Below the pieces are notes generated by a model. That model did not search any database and was not told the DNA's origin. It worked only from the letters and a program-made list of their open reading frames with translations. A stretch of 39,803 nt of DNA from Azospirillum sp. (GTDB taxonomy: Bacteria; Pseudomonadota; Alphaproteobacteria; CACIAM-22H2): positions 1-39,803 of the forward strand of contig JADCGK010000161.1 in the NCBI GenBank assembly GCA_020249045.1, in the 5' to 3' direction. A program made the translations under genes and the position numbers. Positions 32,913-39,725 of the stretch are shown here, piece after piece; the stretch's first letter is position 1; each line of letters starts with the position of its first letter.

Positions 32913-34606
32913 GCGCCGACCCCCATGCCCGCCAGCACGCGCTCGAGGCCGTTCTGGTCGCCGATCGGCGTTTCGGCCATCGTCTTGGCCGTGTTCGCCG
33001 CGGCGTCGGTCATCTGCATGGCCTGCGCCTGTTGCGCGCGCCGCGCCTTCTCGTCGCGGATCTTCTTCACCTCGTCGTCGGCGCGGATCAGGTCGGACGG
33101 CACGCCGATATCGAGGCCGTAGGTTTCCACGCCCTTGTCGAAATTCATGCGGTCCAGCACGTCGGGGTTCGCACCCGCGAGGCCGATGCCGAACGTGAAA
33201 TAGTCGCGGATCGAGGCCGTGCGCACCGCGCGCTGAGCCTGCGCCAGCATCGAGATATACTCGACGCGCAACTCGACGCCCTGCATTTCGGGCGGCGCCT
33301 CGGGCAGCAACTGGTTGCGCGCCATGATCGAGAACGTGCGGTCGATCAGGGGATCGAGCAGTTCGTCATGCAGCCGTTCGAGCATGGGCCCGAGGGCGAG
33401 CAGCTTTTCCTCTTGGCGCACGTCGACCTCGCGCGCCGTAATCTCGCGGCGATCGGTCTGCGCAAACATCAGGAACAGGTCGGCAAAGAACGTGCGCTCG
33501 ATGTCGCGCTGCTTGTTCTGGATGTCGAGCATCATCTCGTTGACGCGCGGGTTCACCTCGAACGCCGGCCGGAACGCCGACTGCCCGGCCTGACCGGCGG
33601 CCATGTCGACGTAGGTGACCGCACCCGGCAGGATCGACGTGGCCTGACCGCGCAGCGACGACGGCGCGATCATCGGCGGGTTGACCATCTTGTCGATCGC
33701 CTGCGCCTTGCGCTTGACCATCACGGAGATCTGCCGCAGCGAGGGCAGCGCATCCATGCCCGGGGAGCGGCCGTAAACGTCGGTCGCCAGCACATGCCAG
33801 CGCGGCGCCATGATCGGGAATTCCTCGAAGCCCTCGACGCGCAGGAACTGCTGGCGCTCCGTTTCGGCGGCACCCAGTTCGTAGTAGACCGCGCGAAACG
33901 GCATGCCGCGCGCGCCGGGCATGTTCATCACGCGCCGGTCGTTGGGCTCGATCGCGTGGACGACGTTGACCCACTGGTCGAGTTGGCCCTCGCGATAGCG
34001 CTGGGCCACGCCCTGCGACACGTTCTCGATGCCGAACTCGCCGACGAGTTGCGCCACCGTCATCGGGAACTCGCGGTAAAACGTGTCGACGACCATGCGC
34101 GGGCCGTTCGCCAGCATGTATTCGCCGACCGTGAACGGGTAGCAGCGGACGATATCCTCGTCGTCCTCGAGGACGGCCATCGCCGCCGTGCCGAACGCGC
34201 CCAGTTCCTCGTAGACCACGGGCAGCACGTTGTAGAGGTTCGAGCGCACGAACACGGTCTGCATGCGCCGCTCGACCGCTTCAAGCCAGGTGCGCACGGG
34301 CCCGAACTGCATCATCTCGGGGTCCGGCGCCTGCAGCTTGAACCACGGCCGCGCGGGCGACGTGATGCCCGCCATCATGCCCGAGGCCAGCGTGCGCAGC
34401 GCTAGCGTGCCCGTCTCGTCGACGATCTTGCCGTTGCGCTTGTCGCCCTTGTTCGCCTCGCCGGTTTGCAGCGTCAGGAACTTGCCGCGACGCGGGATCA
34501 GGTAATCCGCGATCTCGCGCCAATGCTGCAGCCAGGACTCGCGCTCGTTCCTCAGCGCCATGCGGCGCCGCTCGAACTGCCGACGAGGGGTCATGTCGTC
34601 GGCCAT
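32909..34606 (-). CDS. Portal (head-tail connector) protein, T7 gp8-like
   Basis: 565 residues from ATG 34606 (MADDMTPRRQF). Typical features: RRMALRNERESWLQHWREIADYLIPRRGKF, TLALRTLASGMMAGITSPARPWFKL and GRSPGMDALPSLRQISVMVKRKAQAIDKMVNPP. The dodecameric portal forms the DNA channel of the capsid. ATG 34606 avoids an N-terminal Arg-rich extension in the longer frame. Confidence 0.92.
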   Translation of the reverse strand: MADDMTPRRQFERRRMALRNERESWLQHWREIADYLIPRRGKFLTLQTGEANKGDKRNGKIVDETGTLALRTLASGMMAGITSPARPWFKLQAPDPEMMQFGPVRTWLEAVERRMQTVFVRSNLYNVLPVVYEELGAFGTAAMAVLEDDEDIVRCYPFTVGEYMLANGPRMVVDTFYREFPMTVAQLVGEFGIENVSQGVAQRYREGQLDQWVNVVHAIEPNDRRVMNMPGARGMPFRAVYYELGAAETERQQFLRVEGFEEFPIMAPRWHVLATDVYGRSPGMDALPSLRQISVMVKRKAQAIDKMVNPPMIAPSSLRGQATSILPGAVTYVDMAAGQAGQSAFRPAFEVNPRVNEMMLDIQNKQRDIERTFFADLFLMFAQTDRREITAREVDVRQEEKLLALGPMLERLHDELLDPLIDRTFSIMARNQLLPEAPPEMQGVELRVEYISMLAQAQRAVRTASIRDYFTFGIGLAGANPDVLDRMNFDKGVETYGLDIGVPSDLIRADDEVKKIRDEKARRAQQAQAMQMTDAAANTAKTMAETPIGDQNGLERVLAGMGVGA

Positions 34607-34610
34607 CAGG

Positions 34611-34847
34611 TCACATCCCCAGCAACGTCTTGCCAGCCGTCGCGGTCTGCGACTGGCCAAGGCCACCCTGCCCGCCCGCATTGGCGATCGTGCTCGAGTA
34701 CCCGGCGGCCGCACGGGCCCGGCTGCGCTCGTCGGAGCGCGCGCGCGTCACGGCCTCGTCCACAGCCTTGGGGGGCTCGGGCGGCGGAGGCGGAGGCGGC
34801 GGGGGCGGCGACGGCTTCGGCGCGGACATGGACATGCACATGGTCAA
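34611..34847 (-). CDS. Small proline-run protein upstream of portal
   Basis: 78 residues. About ten consecutive Pro codons near residue 14-24, then a basic helix and a Gly/Gln-rich tail ending TLLGM. Located 4 bp before the portal gene start; its start overlaps the preceding gene (ATGA). Similar short Pro-rich proteins sit next to portals in related phages; function unknown. Confidence 0.65.
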   Translation of the reverse strand: MTMCMSMSAPKPSPPPPPPPPPPEPPKAVDEAVTRARSDERSRARAAAGYSSTIANAGGQGGLGQSQTATAGKTLLGM

Positions 34848-35086
34848 CGGCCTCCAATGCCGAACAGGAAGCGCGCGGCGATCGCCAGCCGGCCAAGCCA
34901 GCCGTAGGCGCGCGGATTGAACAGGTGATTGACCACCCAGGCATGGTGACAGACGAGCCGGTCGACCTGCGCTTGCGTCAGGTCCAGCTCGGCGAAAACC
35001 GCGTCGGCTTGCGCCGCCATGTCCTCGGAGAACCGCAGCCCATGCGTTTCGCAGTATTGGCGCGGGACTTCGTAGCTATACCGCAT
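34844..35086 (-). CDS. Small hypothetical protein
   Basis: 80 residues, starts MRYSYEVPRQYCETHGLRF, with a HHAWVVNHLF segment and a hydrophobic C-terminus. The first gene after the promoter at 35116-35144. No family recognised. Confidence 0.65.
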   Translation of the reverse strand: MRYSYEVPRQYCETHGLRFSEDMAAQADAVFAELDLTQAQVDRLVCHHAWVVNHLFNPRAYGWLGRLAIAARFLFGIGGR

Positions 35087-35115
35087 CTTGCACCCCTGCC
35101 GATCAGGATGCCCAA

Positions 35116-35144
35116 CGTATAGCCTAACCTTGCGAATTTGCCAA
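35116..35144 (-). promoter_or_regulatory. Late capsid promoter
   Basis: On the minus strand TTGGCA (complement of 35139-35144), 17-bp spacer, TATACG (complement of 35116-35121), about 30 bp before the ATG at 35086. The -35 box is the left arm of the palindrome at 35130-35144. Good candidate for the promoter of portal, capsid and downstream late genes. Confidence 0.6.
35130..35144. promoter_or_regulatory. Operator-like palindrome over the late -35 box
   Basis: TTGCGAATTTGCCAA; 10 of 12 arm bases match the consensus. It overlaps the -35 hexamer of the late promoter and lies exactly 30 bp from the next copy (35160), about three helix turns, suggesting two regulator dimers on one DNA face. Confidence 0.6.
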
Positions 35145-35159
35145 TAACCCTGTCAGCCG

Positions 35160-35174
35160 GTGGGATATTCCCAA
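35160..35174. promoter_or_regulatory. Operator-like palindrome
   Basis: GTGGGATATTCCCAA, 11 of 12 arm bases match. It lies between the terminase stop and the late promoter; pair partner of the site at 35130. Confidence 0.65.
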
Positions 35175-35182
35175 CGTCGCGC

Positions 35183-36532
35183 TCAGGCAAACGGGTCGTA
35201 TTCGTGCGCTGCAACGGGCGCCGTGCGCTTGGCCGCCGAGCCGGGCAGATACACCTCGGTCATGGCGACGGGCGCCGCAAACGTGAGCGCCAGCGCGTCG
35301 GCGAGGTCGGGCGAGCGCTGCCCGCGTTCCTTGATCTCGTCCTTGGTTTCCAGCCGGAATCGGTTCGACTGGTCGAACGAATACGTCGGCACGCACAGGT
35401 CGGTCTTGAGTTCGGGGTCGTTCGGGATCGATCCGCCGTCGTGCAGCCACTGGCGCATGTCGTCCCACATTTCCGCGCGCTTGTTGACATACCGCGGGTT
35501 CGTGGGCTTGCCGCCGAAATTCACCTCGACCACGTTGAACCCGAGCTGCCGCAGGCGATCAATCACGCCCTCGCCGCGCCCGGCGTCGATGAAGATTGCG
35601 TTCGCCTTCGTGTCGACGACTTCCTGCGCCACGAGCCCCGCGACGTGCATGTTGTCCATGCCGCGAATGACGCGCGGCGGGAACGACACCGAGCCCTGCC
35701 GGCGCATGATGACCGTGCGGTCGTCGCCAAAGCGCGCGACGTCGACACCAAGGATGACCGGCATGCCGCGCAGGTCGCGCTCGACCGGCGTGCGCGCGGC
35801 CGCCGAGCCCACGAGGTCGATCGTGATCAGCGTGTTGTCCGTCGCCGCCGAGAAATCGCAAAGCCATTCCTGGCGATATTGCGCGTCCGACATGATCGCG
35901 CGCGACGCCTCGAGTTCGGCCACGTCGATCAGATCCGTCTCGTCGGCGCGGAACATCACCGCCGACCAGTCGGGCGACTTCACGAGATCGCCGCGCTCGT
36001 TCTTGAACCCATCGCGCGCGCCGACGAACAGCTCGTAGAATTGGTTCATGCCCTTCGGCGTGCCGATGAACACGGCCCAGCCCTTGCGGTCGGCCAACGC
36101 GGGCCGGATGATTTCGGGCCACGTTTCCGGCCGGCAATCGGCCACCTCGTCGATCACCACGCCGTCGAAATACACGCCGCGAATGGCCTCGCCGTTGTCC
36201 GAGCCGTAGAGCCGGATCCGCGCGCCGTTCGGAAAATCGATCGAGAGTTCGGCCTCGTTCGCCTTCGCGCCGGGGATCTTCAACGCGAAGCGCCGCAGAT
36301 AGTCCCACGCGACTTGCTTGGCCTGCTTGAGGAACGGCGCGACATAGCCGAACCGCGCGGCCTGCTTGCGCGTGCGCACGGCCGCATCGACGAGCACGTT
36401 GACGGCCATGTACGTCTTGCCCCAGCGCCGATGACAGCAGAGCACCGAGAACCGACGCAGCGCATTGTGCGCGCGGAGCTGGAATTCATGCGGCCGGTAG
36501 CCGGTGTCGATCGTCTGGGGCCCGGCCGTCAT
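35183..36532 (-). CDS. Terminase large subunit
   Basis: 449 residues; ATG 36532 (ATGA overlap with the small-terminase-like gene) is chosen over a longer Arg-rich frame. ATPase: Walker A HRRWGKT (34-40), Walker B VVIDE (125-129). C-terminal nuclease with Asp264 (LGVDVARFG), Asp316 (FIDAGRG) and Asp409 (SPDLADAL). It packages DNA into the head using ATP and cuts it. End of the gene just before the operator pair 35130-35174. Confidence 0.95.
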   Translation of the reverse strand: MTAGPQTIDTGYRPHEFQLRAHNALRRFSVLCCHRRWGKTYMAVNVLVDAAVRTRKQAARFGYVAPFLKQAKQVAWDYLRRFALKIPGAKANEAELSIDFPNGARIRLYGSDNGEAIRGVYFDGVVIDEVADCRPETWPEIIRPALADRKGWAVFIGTPKGMNQFYELFVGARDGFKNERGDLVKSPDWSAVMFRADETDLIDVAELEASRAIMSDAQYRQEWLCDFSAATDNTLITIDLVGSAAARTPVERDLRGMPVILGVDVARFGDDRTVIMRRQGSVSFPPRVIRGMDNMHVAGLVAQEVVDTKANAIFIDAGRGEGVIDRLRQLGFNVVEVNFGGKPTNPRYVNKRAEMWDDMRQWLHDGGSIPNDPELKTDLCVPTYSFDQSNRFRLETKDEIKERGQRSPDLADALALTFAAPVAMTEVYLPGSAAKRTAPVAAHEYDPFA

Positions 36533-36864
36533 TCGGCGGGATCGTCCGGTGCTCGCGGCACGCCCGTCACGACGTTGAACTGAATCGGCGCGCCGTCCTT
36601 GCCCGTGACCTCGTGCGCCTGGATCGGCTTGCCGTAGCCGCGGTCGAGCAGCACCTGCGCTGCAGCGACGCGCGTTTTGCCAGCCTGGTCCTCGGACTTC
36701 ATGAGCGACACGAGAACCTTGATCGCGTCGGGCCCGTGCTTGCGAGCTTCCTTTGCCAGGCCGAAAGCGTCCTTGGGCCGACCGCCGGGGTTCGGCGACT
36801 TGCCCTTTTTCCACAAATGCGAAGTGTTCTCAGTTGCCTTCGCGCTGGCTGGCTCGTCCGTCAT
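36529..36864 (-). CDS. DUF5681-like protein, probable small terminase component
   Basis: 111 residues from ATG 36864 (an in-frame TTG at 36882 would add six residues). Contains KGKSPNPGGRPKDA, the typical DUF5681 start, followed by a helical part (AGKTRVAAAQVLLDRGYGKPIQ). This family is encoded directly before large terminases and may substitute for a small terminase. No Shine-Dalgarno is visible and the promoter's -10 (CAAAAT, complement of 36873-36878) lies about 10 bp before ATG, so the message may be leaderless. Confidence 0.75.
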   Translation of the reverse strand: MTDEPASAKATENTSHLWKKGKSPNPGGRPKDAFGLAKEARKHGPDAIKVLVSLMKSEDQAGKTRVAAAQVLLDRGYGKPIQAHEVTGKDGAPIQFNVVTGVPRAPDDPAE

Positions 36865-36867
36865 AGG

Positions 36868-36882
36868 TTGGGATTTTGGCAA
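36868..36882. promoter_or_regulatory. Operator-like palindrome at the start of the terminase genes
   Basis: TTGGGATTTTGGCAA; in the minus direction TTGCCAAAATCCCAA. The possible -10 box CAAAAT occupies the same relative place (positions 5-10) as CATATT does in the 4661 copy, with TTGCGT 17 bp upstream as a weak -35. Lies directly before the ATG at 36864. Confidence 0.65.
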
Positions 36883-37026
36883 TGCGGGCGGCGGAACGCA
36901 AGGGGTTCCGGTTGATACTGGCTGATACTAGGGGTCTGAAACCTGAAACCCCCAATCAAATCAGCCCCCTAGAAGAAGAAGAAGAATGAAGTAACAGATA
37001 TTTATTTTATTTAAGGGGGGTCTATT

Positions 37027-37061
37027 TTGTGAGAATGTATAGAGGGGGTTCTTTCTCACAA
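37027..37061. repeat. 9-bp perfect inverted repeat in the AT-rich region
   Basis: TTGTGAGAA (37027-37035) and TTCTCACAA (37053-37061), 17-bp spacer. Could be a regulator site or RNA hairpin; its arms are unrelated to the TTGGGA palindromes. Confidence 0.5.
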
Positions 37062-37193
37062 TATCACTCCATGTATTAAAAAAATATTCGGGCCGCTGCT
37101 GGAAACCTGTAACCCGTTGAATTCACTCAATACACGTTTTTGCGCATGAAACCCTTGCTTCGATGCCTGCCGGTTTGATAGTGATTCTGTGAG

Positions 37194-37208
37194 TTGGGTT
37201 TTTCGCAA
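37194..37208. promoter_or_regulatory. Operator-like palindrome before the first early gene
   Basis: TTGGGTTTTTCGCAA; 10 of 12 arm bases match the consensus. Ends 17 bp before the ATG at 37226. A TTGATA (37175-37180) upstream could be a -35 box, but no clear -10 was fixed. Confidence 0.55.
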
Positions 37209-37225
37209 GAAAGGAATTTGCACCC

Positions 37226-37459
37226 ATGTCGGTCGACTATCTCCCACCCCCGCCCGAGCGCCATCGGTGGACCCTGCACGAGATGCAGGTCGGGGAAATG
37301 CGGTTCTACCCAGACGCCCAAGTCAAGGGCGAAAACCTTCGGAGCGCCGCTCAGACGGCTAAAAAGAAGCACGGCATGCGGTTCAGGATCCGCAAGGCCA
37401 TGCGGGCCAATGGCGTCGACCAACCCGTGACCGGCTTCAATATCTGGCGATTGGAGTAG
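37226..37459 (+). CDS. Early small protein, paralogue of the next gene
   Basis: 77 residues, AAGGA Shine-Dalgarno 12 bp before ATG. Shares with the next protein: Pro-rich start, LHxMxVGExxxY (residues 18-29), an AKxKHG segment and a basic C-terminal half. Probably a small nucleic-acid-associated protein; the family is unknown to me. First gene of the rightward arm. Confidence 0.75.
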   Translation: MSVDYLPPPPERHRWTLHEMQVGEMRFYPDAQVKGENLRSAAQTAKKKHGMRFRIRKAMRANGVDQPVTGFNIWRLE

Positions 37460-37463
37460 AGCC

Positions 37464-37682
37464 ATGACGATTTACACGCCACCCGCGCGCAAGCCCCAGC
37501 CGCTCGACCTGCACACCATGAGGGTCGGCGAGTCTTGGGTCTATTCAAACGTCGACCAGTCGATCCACCGTATTCGCGCCTACATCAGCATCGCCAAGCG
37601 TAAGCACGGCGTGATCGTCGAGATCAAAGAGGAGCCTGGATCGTTCGGCGAAATATTCTATCGCGTCGTGCGCGTGAGATAA
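37464..37682 (+). CDS. Early small protein, paralogue of the previous gene
   Basis: 72 residues, begins 4 bp after the previous stop. LHTMRVGESWVY (17-28) and IAKRKHGVIVEIKEE correspond to LHEMQVGEMRFY and AKKKHGMRFRIRKA of the neighbour. Tandem duplicates in early genes are often targets of host-defence driven divergence; that is inference. Ends just before the promoter with TTGACA at 37686. Confidence 0.75.
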   Translation: MTIYTPPARKPQPLDLHTMRVGESWVYSNVDQSIHRIRAYISIAKRKHGVIVEIKEEPGSFGEIFYRVVRVR

Positions 37683-37685
37683 CCG

Positions 37686-37713
37686 TTGACATTTTCCCAA
37701 CGGCCTGTAGACT
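37686..37713 (+). promoter_or_regulatory. Early promoter with overlapping palindrome
   Basis: TTGACA (37686-37691), 16-bp spacer, TAGACT (37708-37713), then the ATG at 37752. The first 15 bp (TTGACATTTTCCCAA, 37686-37700) fit the operator consensus with 10 of 12 arm bases. A regulator bound there would cover the -35 box. Confidence 0.65.
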
Positions 37714-37751
37714 GGCCTCGTTTTCATCACCACCGAATTGCGAGGATAGCA

Positions 37752-37925
37752 ATGCCCGCCGCAGACCTCCGCCCCGACCCCCGCGATATCGCCCTCGAAG
37801 CCGCGCGCGAGCGGCTGCAGGAGTGCCTGCGCCTCAGCGCGTGCCCGACGCCGACCGAGGCGCTGCGCATCGCCGGCACGATCGAGCTGATCGACGCCAC
37901 GCTCAGCGCGCAGGTGCCGGCATGA
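37752..37925 (+). CDS. Small helical early protein
   Basis: 57 residues with GAGGA before ATG 37752; a helical sequence DPRDIALEAARERLQECLRLSACPTPTEALRIAGTIELIDATL with no known domain. Next gene overlaps by ATGA. Function unknown. Confidence 0.7.
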   Translation: MPAADLRPDPRDIALEAARERLQECLRLSACPTPTEALRIAGTIELIDATLSAQVPA

Positions 37926-38137
37926 CCACGCGCATCGCTCCCGGCTATCGCGTTTCGGGCCCCGGCGGCAATGGCCGGATCGTGCGCACGATGGGCCCGC
38001 TCCTGGCCGAAGTCGCATACGACGAGGGCTACATGCCCACGGTCGAGGAAATCGACGACCTCGGGCCCGAGCGCCATGGCGACGAGCCGGTCGAGCGCCA
38101 CGACCGCGACACCGACCGCTCGTGGGTGGCGTCGTGA
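37922..38137 (+). CDS. Small hypothetical protein
   Basis: 71 residues, ATGA start, stop overlapped by the next GTG. First half GYRVSGPGGNGRIVRTMGPLLAEVAYDEGYMPTVEEIDDLG looks like a small beta domain (KOW/SH3-like in feel); second half acidic and Arg-rich. Unknown. Confidence 0.65.
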   Translation: MTTRIAPGYRVSGPGGNGRIVRTMGPLLAEVAYDEGYMPTVEEIDDLGPERHGDEPVERHDRDTDRSWVAS

Positions 38138-38316
38138 GCCTGCGCGACGAGGATCTCGCCGCCCTGCTGCAATGGTGGTCGACCGGCACGCCCGAGGGAA
38201 TCGAGCGCCGCCATATCCGCCGCTTGAAGGCCGCGCGCTATGCCGTCGTGACCGAGCGCGGCCTCGTGCTCAGCCTCGCCGGCCAGCTTCGCGCCGCACG
38301 CCTGGCCGGGCCATGA
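38134..38316 (+). CDS. Small hypothetical protein
   Basis: 60 residues from GTG 38134 (GTGA overlap). MSLRDEDLAALLQWWSTGTPEGIERRHIRRLKAARYAVVTERG looks like a short helical, basic protein that might contain a winged or HTH-type fold; no family assigned. Confidence 0.6.
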   Translation: MSLRDEDLAALLQWWSTGTPEGIERRHIRRLKAARYAVVTERGLVLSLAGQLRAARLAGP

Positions 38317-38495
38317 ACTGGGTGCTCATGCTGTGGCTGGCGAGCGCGCCGGGCGTCCTCACGCCGCTCGGCTGGTACGCGACCGAGCGCGAGTGCGCCG
38401 CCGCCAGACGCGCCGAGGTGGTGTCGAACCTCGCCGCCGGCGCCCGCGGCGGTATCCGCTACGAGTGCATGATTCAGAAGGAGGGAGAGCGATGA
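38313..38495 (+). CDS. Small secreted protein
   Basis: 60 residues, ATGA overlap at both ends. Hydrophobic N-terminus MNWVLMLWLASAPGVLTPLGWY resembles a signal peptide or anchor; two Cys downstream could form a disulphide. Possibly periplasmic; function unknown. Confidence 0.6.
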   Translation: MNWVLMLWLASAPGVLTPLGWYATERECAAARRAEVVSNLAAGARGGIRYECMIQKEGER

Positions 38496-38836
38496 CCGAA
38501 CCGAACGACGAAGAACTGATCGCGTGGATGCGGAAGGTTATGGGCGACGAGTGCCTAGCCGCCGACCGCCTCGAAGCCCTGCGCGCCGAGCGCGATGCGC
38601 TTGACCGGCAGTTGGACGGGGCGCGAGGATGCCTTGCGGAGCAAACGTCCCGCGCCGAGAAAGCCGAGGCCGAGAACGCGCGGCTGCGGGAGGCGGGAGT
38701 TCGGTTCTGCGATGATTTCGTGTCGCGGTTCTCGGAGCCGTTGACCGATCCCGAGCGCGGGATGCTGCGTGCTGCCGCCGAACTTCGCGCCGCGCTCGCG
38801 CCGGTCGAGAGTAAGGGAGGCGACGATGGCCGATGA
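38492..38836 (+). CDS. Coiled-coil early protein
   Basis: 114 residues from ATG 38492 with GGAGAG before it. The middle (RLEALRAERDALDRQLDGARGCLAEQTSRAEKAEAENARLREAG) is a long coiled coil; C-terminus Ala/Glu-rich helix. Overlaps the next gene by 11 bp. Confidence 0.7.
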   Translation: MTEPNDEELIAWMRKVMGDECLAADRLEALRAERDALDRQLDGARGCLAEQTSRAEKAEAENARLREAGVRFCDDFVSRFSEPLTDPERGMLRAAAELRAALAPVESKGGDDGR

Positions 38837-39254
38837 ATTGACGCGCCGGATAGAGGTTTGCTTGAAAAACTGGGCGGAAGATAAACCGCATCGGGATAAT
38901 GGCTACCCTCTCTATGACGCCGCCGATCAATGGGCCGCGTGCGTTGAGGTTTTGCAGGAAGTCCTAGAAACCCGCGCCGCCCCGCCGCCGGAGCCGAGCG
39001 AGGCAAACACATACGCGGCGCTTTTGGCGCATTGGAAGTCTTTGACCCCACTCGTACCTGACCCCGAATTGGAGCTTGTGGCGCGGGCTATCTACGAAGT
39101 TTGCTTGGCAGACGAGCCTTGCAACAACGAGGAATGGGCTGAACTGCGGGCCAGTACCGACCCGCGCCAATCTGGACTGTTCAAGCACTATCTAGACATG
39201 GCCCGCGCCGCCATCGCCGCCCTGCGCGCGGCCAAAGGAGGGAGAGTGACATGA
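38826..39254 (+). CDS. Hypothetical acidic protein
   Basis: 142 residues, ATG 38826. Two helical parts separated by a Pro-rich linker (AAPPPEPSEA); DPELELVARAIYEVCLADEPCNNEEWAEL and the C-terminal ARAAIAAL are typical of small phage proteins of unknown role. ATGA overlap to next gene. Confidence 0.65.
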   Translation: MADELTRRIEVCLKNWAEDKPHRDNGYPLYDAADQWAACVEVLQEVLETRAAPPPEPSEANTYAALLAHWKSLTPLVPDPELELVARAIYEVCLADEPCNNEEWAELRASTDPRQSGLFKHYLDMARAAIAALRAAKGGRVT

Positions 39255-39469
39255 GCTTGGACTACATTAGAAGCTACTACGGAGTTCCCGCCAAAAAAGG
39301 TGCGCGCGTCGAGGCTTACGGAAAGCCGGGCGTCATAACGGGCGCAAGCGGACCCCACATTTTGATACGGCTCGACGGCCACAAAAACGCTCACCCATAT
39401 CACCCGACAGACGGCATCGAATACGCCGCCCTGCGCGCGGAGCAACAAAAGGAGAAGGACAATGGCTAA
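39251..39469 (+). CDS. Conserved small phage protein
   Basis: 72 residues. Begins SLDYIRSYYGVPAKKGARVEAYGKPGVITGASGPHILIRLDGHKNAHPYHPTDGIEY, a pattern I recognise from small phage proteins carrying a KOW-like beta barrel. Function unknown. Confidence 0.7.
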   Translation: MSLDYIRSYYGVPAKKGARVEAYGKPGVITGASGPHILIRLDGHKNAHPYHPTDGIEYAALRAEQQKEKDNG

Positions 39470-39725
39470 GAAGATGACGCTTAAAGAGCGCGCCAAAGAA
39501 TGGCTGCGCAAAACGTGGCCGGCGCCTAGCTACTTGGACGCAAACCGAATGGTAAACGCATGGCTCGCAGGCTACCGCGCCAACCGCCTGACCAAAGCCG
39601 AGCGGGCCGTGGTGAAGGCGGTCGCTGCGTATGTCGCTGAACTGCACAGGTACGGGTGCGCGTCCACCGGGAAAATTCTCGATGCGTATGACGCCTATGA
39701 CCGCGCGAAAGGCGGTGCGCGATGA
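39462..39725 (+). CDS. Hypothetical helical basic protein
   Basis: 87 residues, overlaps neighbours by 8 and 4 bp. Contains RAKEWLRKTWPAPSYLDANRMVNAWLAGYRANRLTKAE, basic and helical; likely a small DNA- or RNA-associated protein, function not known. Confidence 0.6.
   Translation: MAKKMTLKERAKEWLRKTWPAPSYLDANRMVNAWLAGYRANRLTKAERAVVKAVAAYVAELHRYGCASTGKILDAYDAYDRAKGGAR

Larger units (their letters stand above)
36883..37225. other. AT-rich divergent control region, candidate origin
   Basis: The longest gene-free stretch, between the leftward terminase genes and the rightward early operon. It is far more AT-rich than the rest (36960-37140), with a GAA purine tract (36970-36985), two related 16-17-bp repeats CTGAAACCTGAAACCC (36936-36951) and CTGGAAACCTGTAACCC (37099-37115), two TGATACT repeats and a 9-bp inverted repeat (37027-37061). 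It probably holds divergent promoters and perhaps the replication origin; neither is proven. Confidence 0.5.

Noticed and set aside
36931-36954. GGGGT...ACCCC hairpin as a terminator upstream of the terminase genes
   Set aside because: Only five base pairs with a long loop, and there is no gene whose transcript would need to end there.
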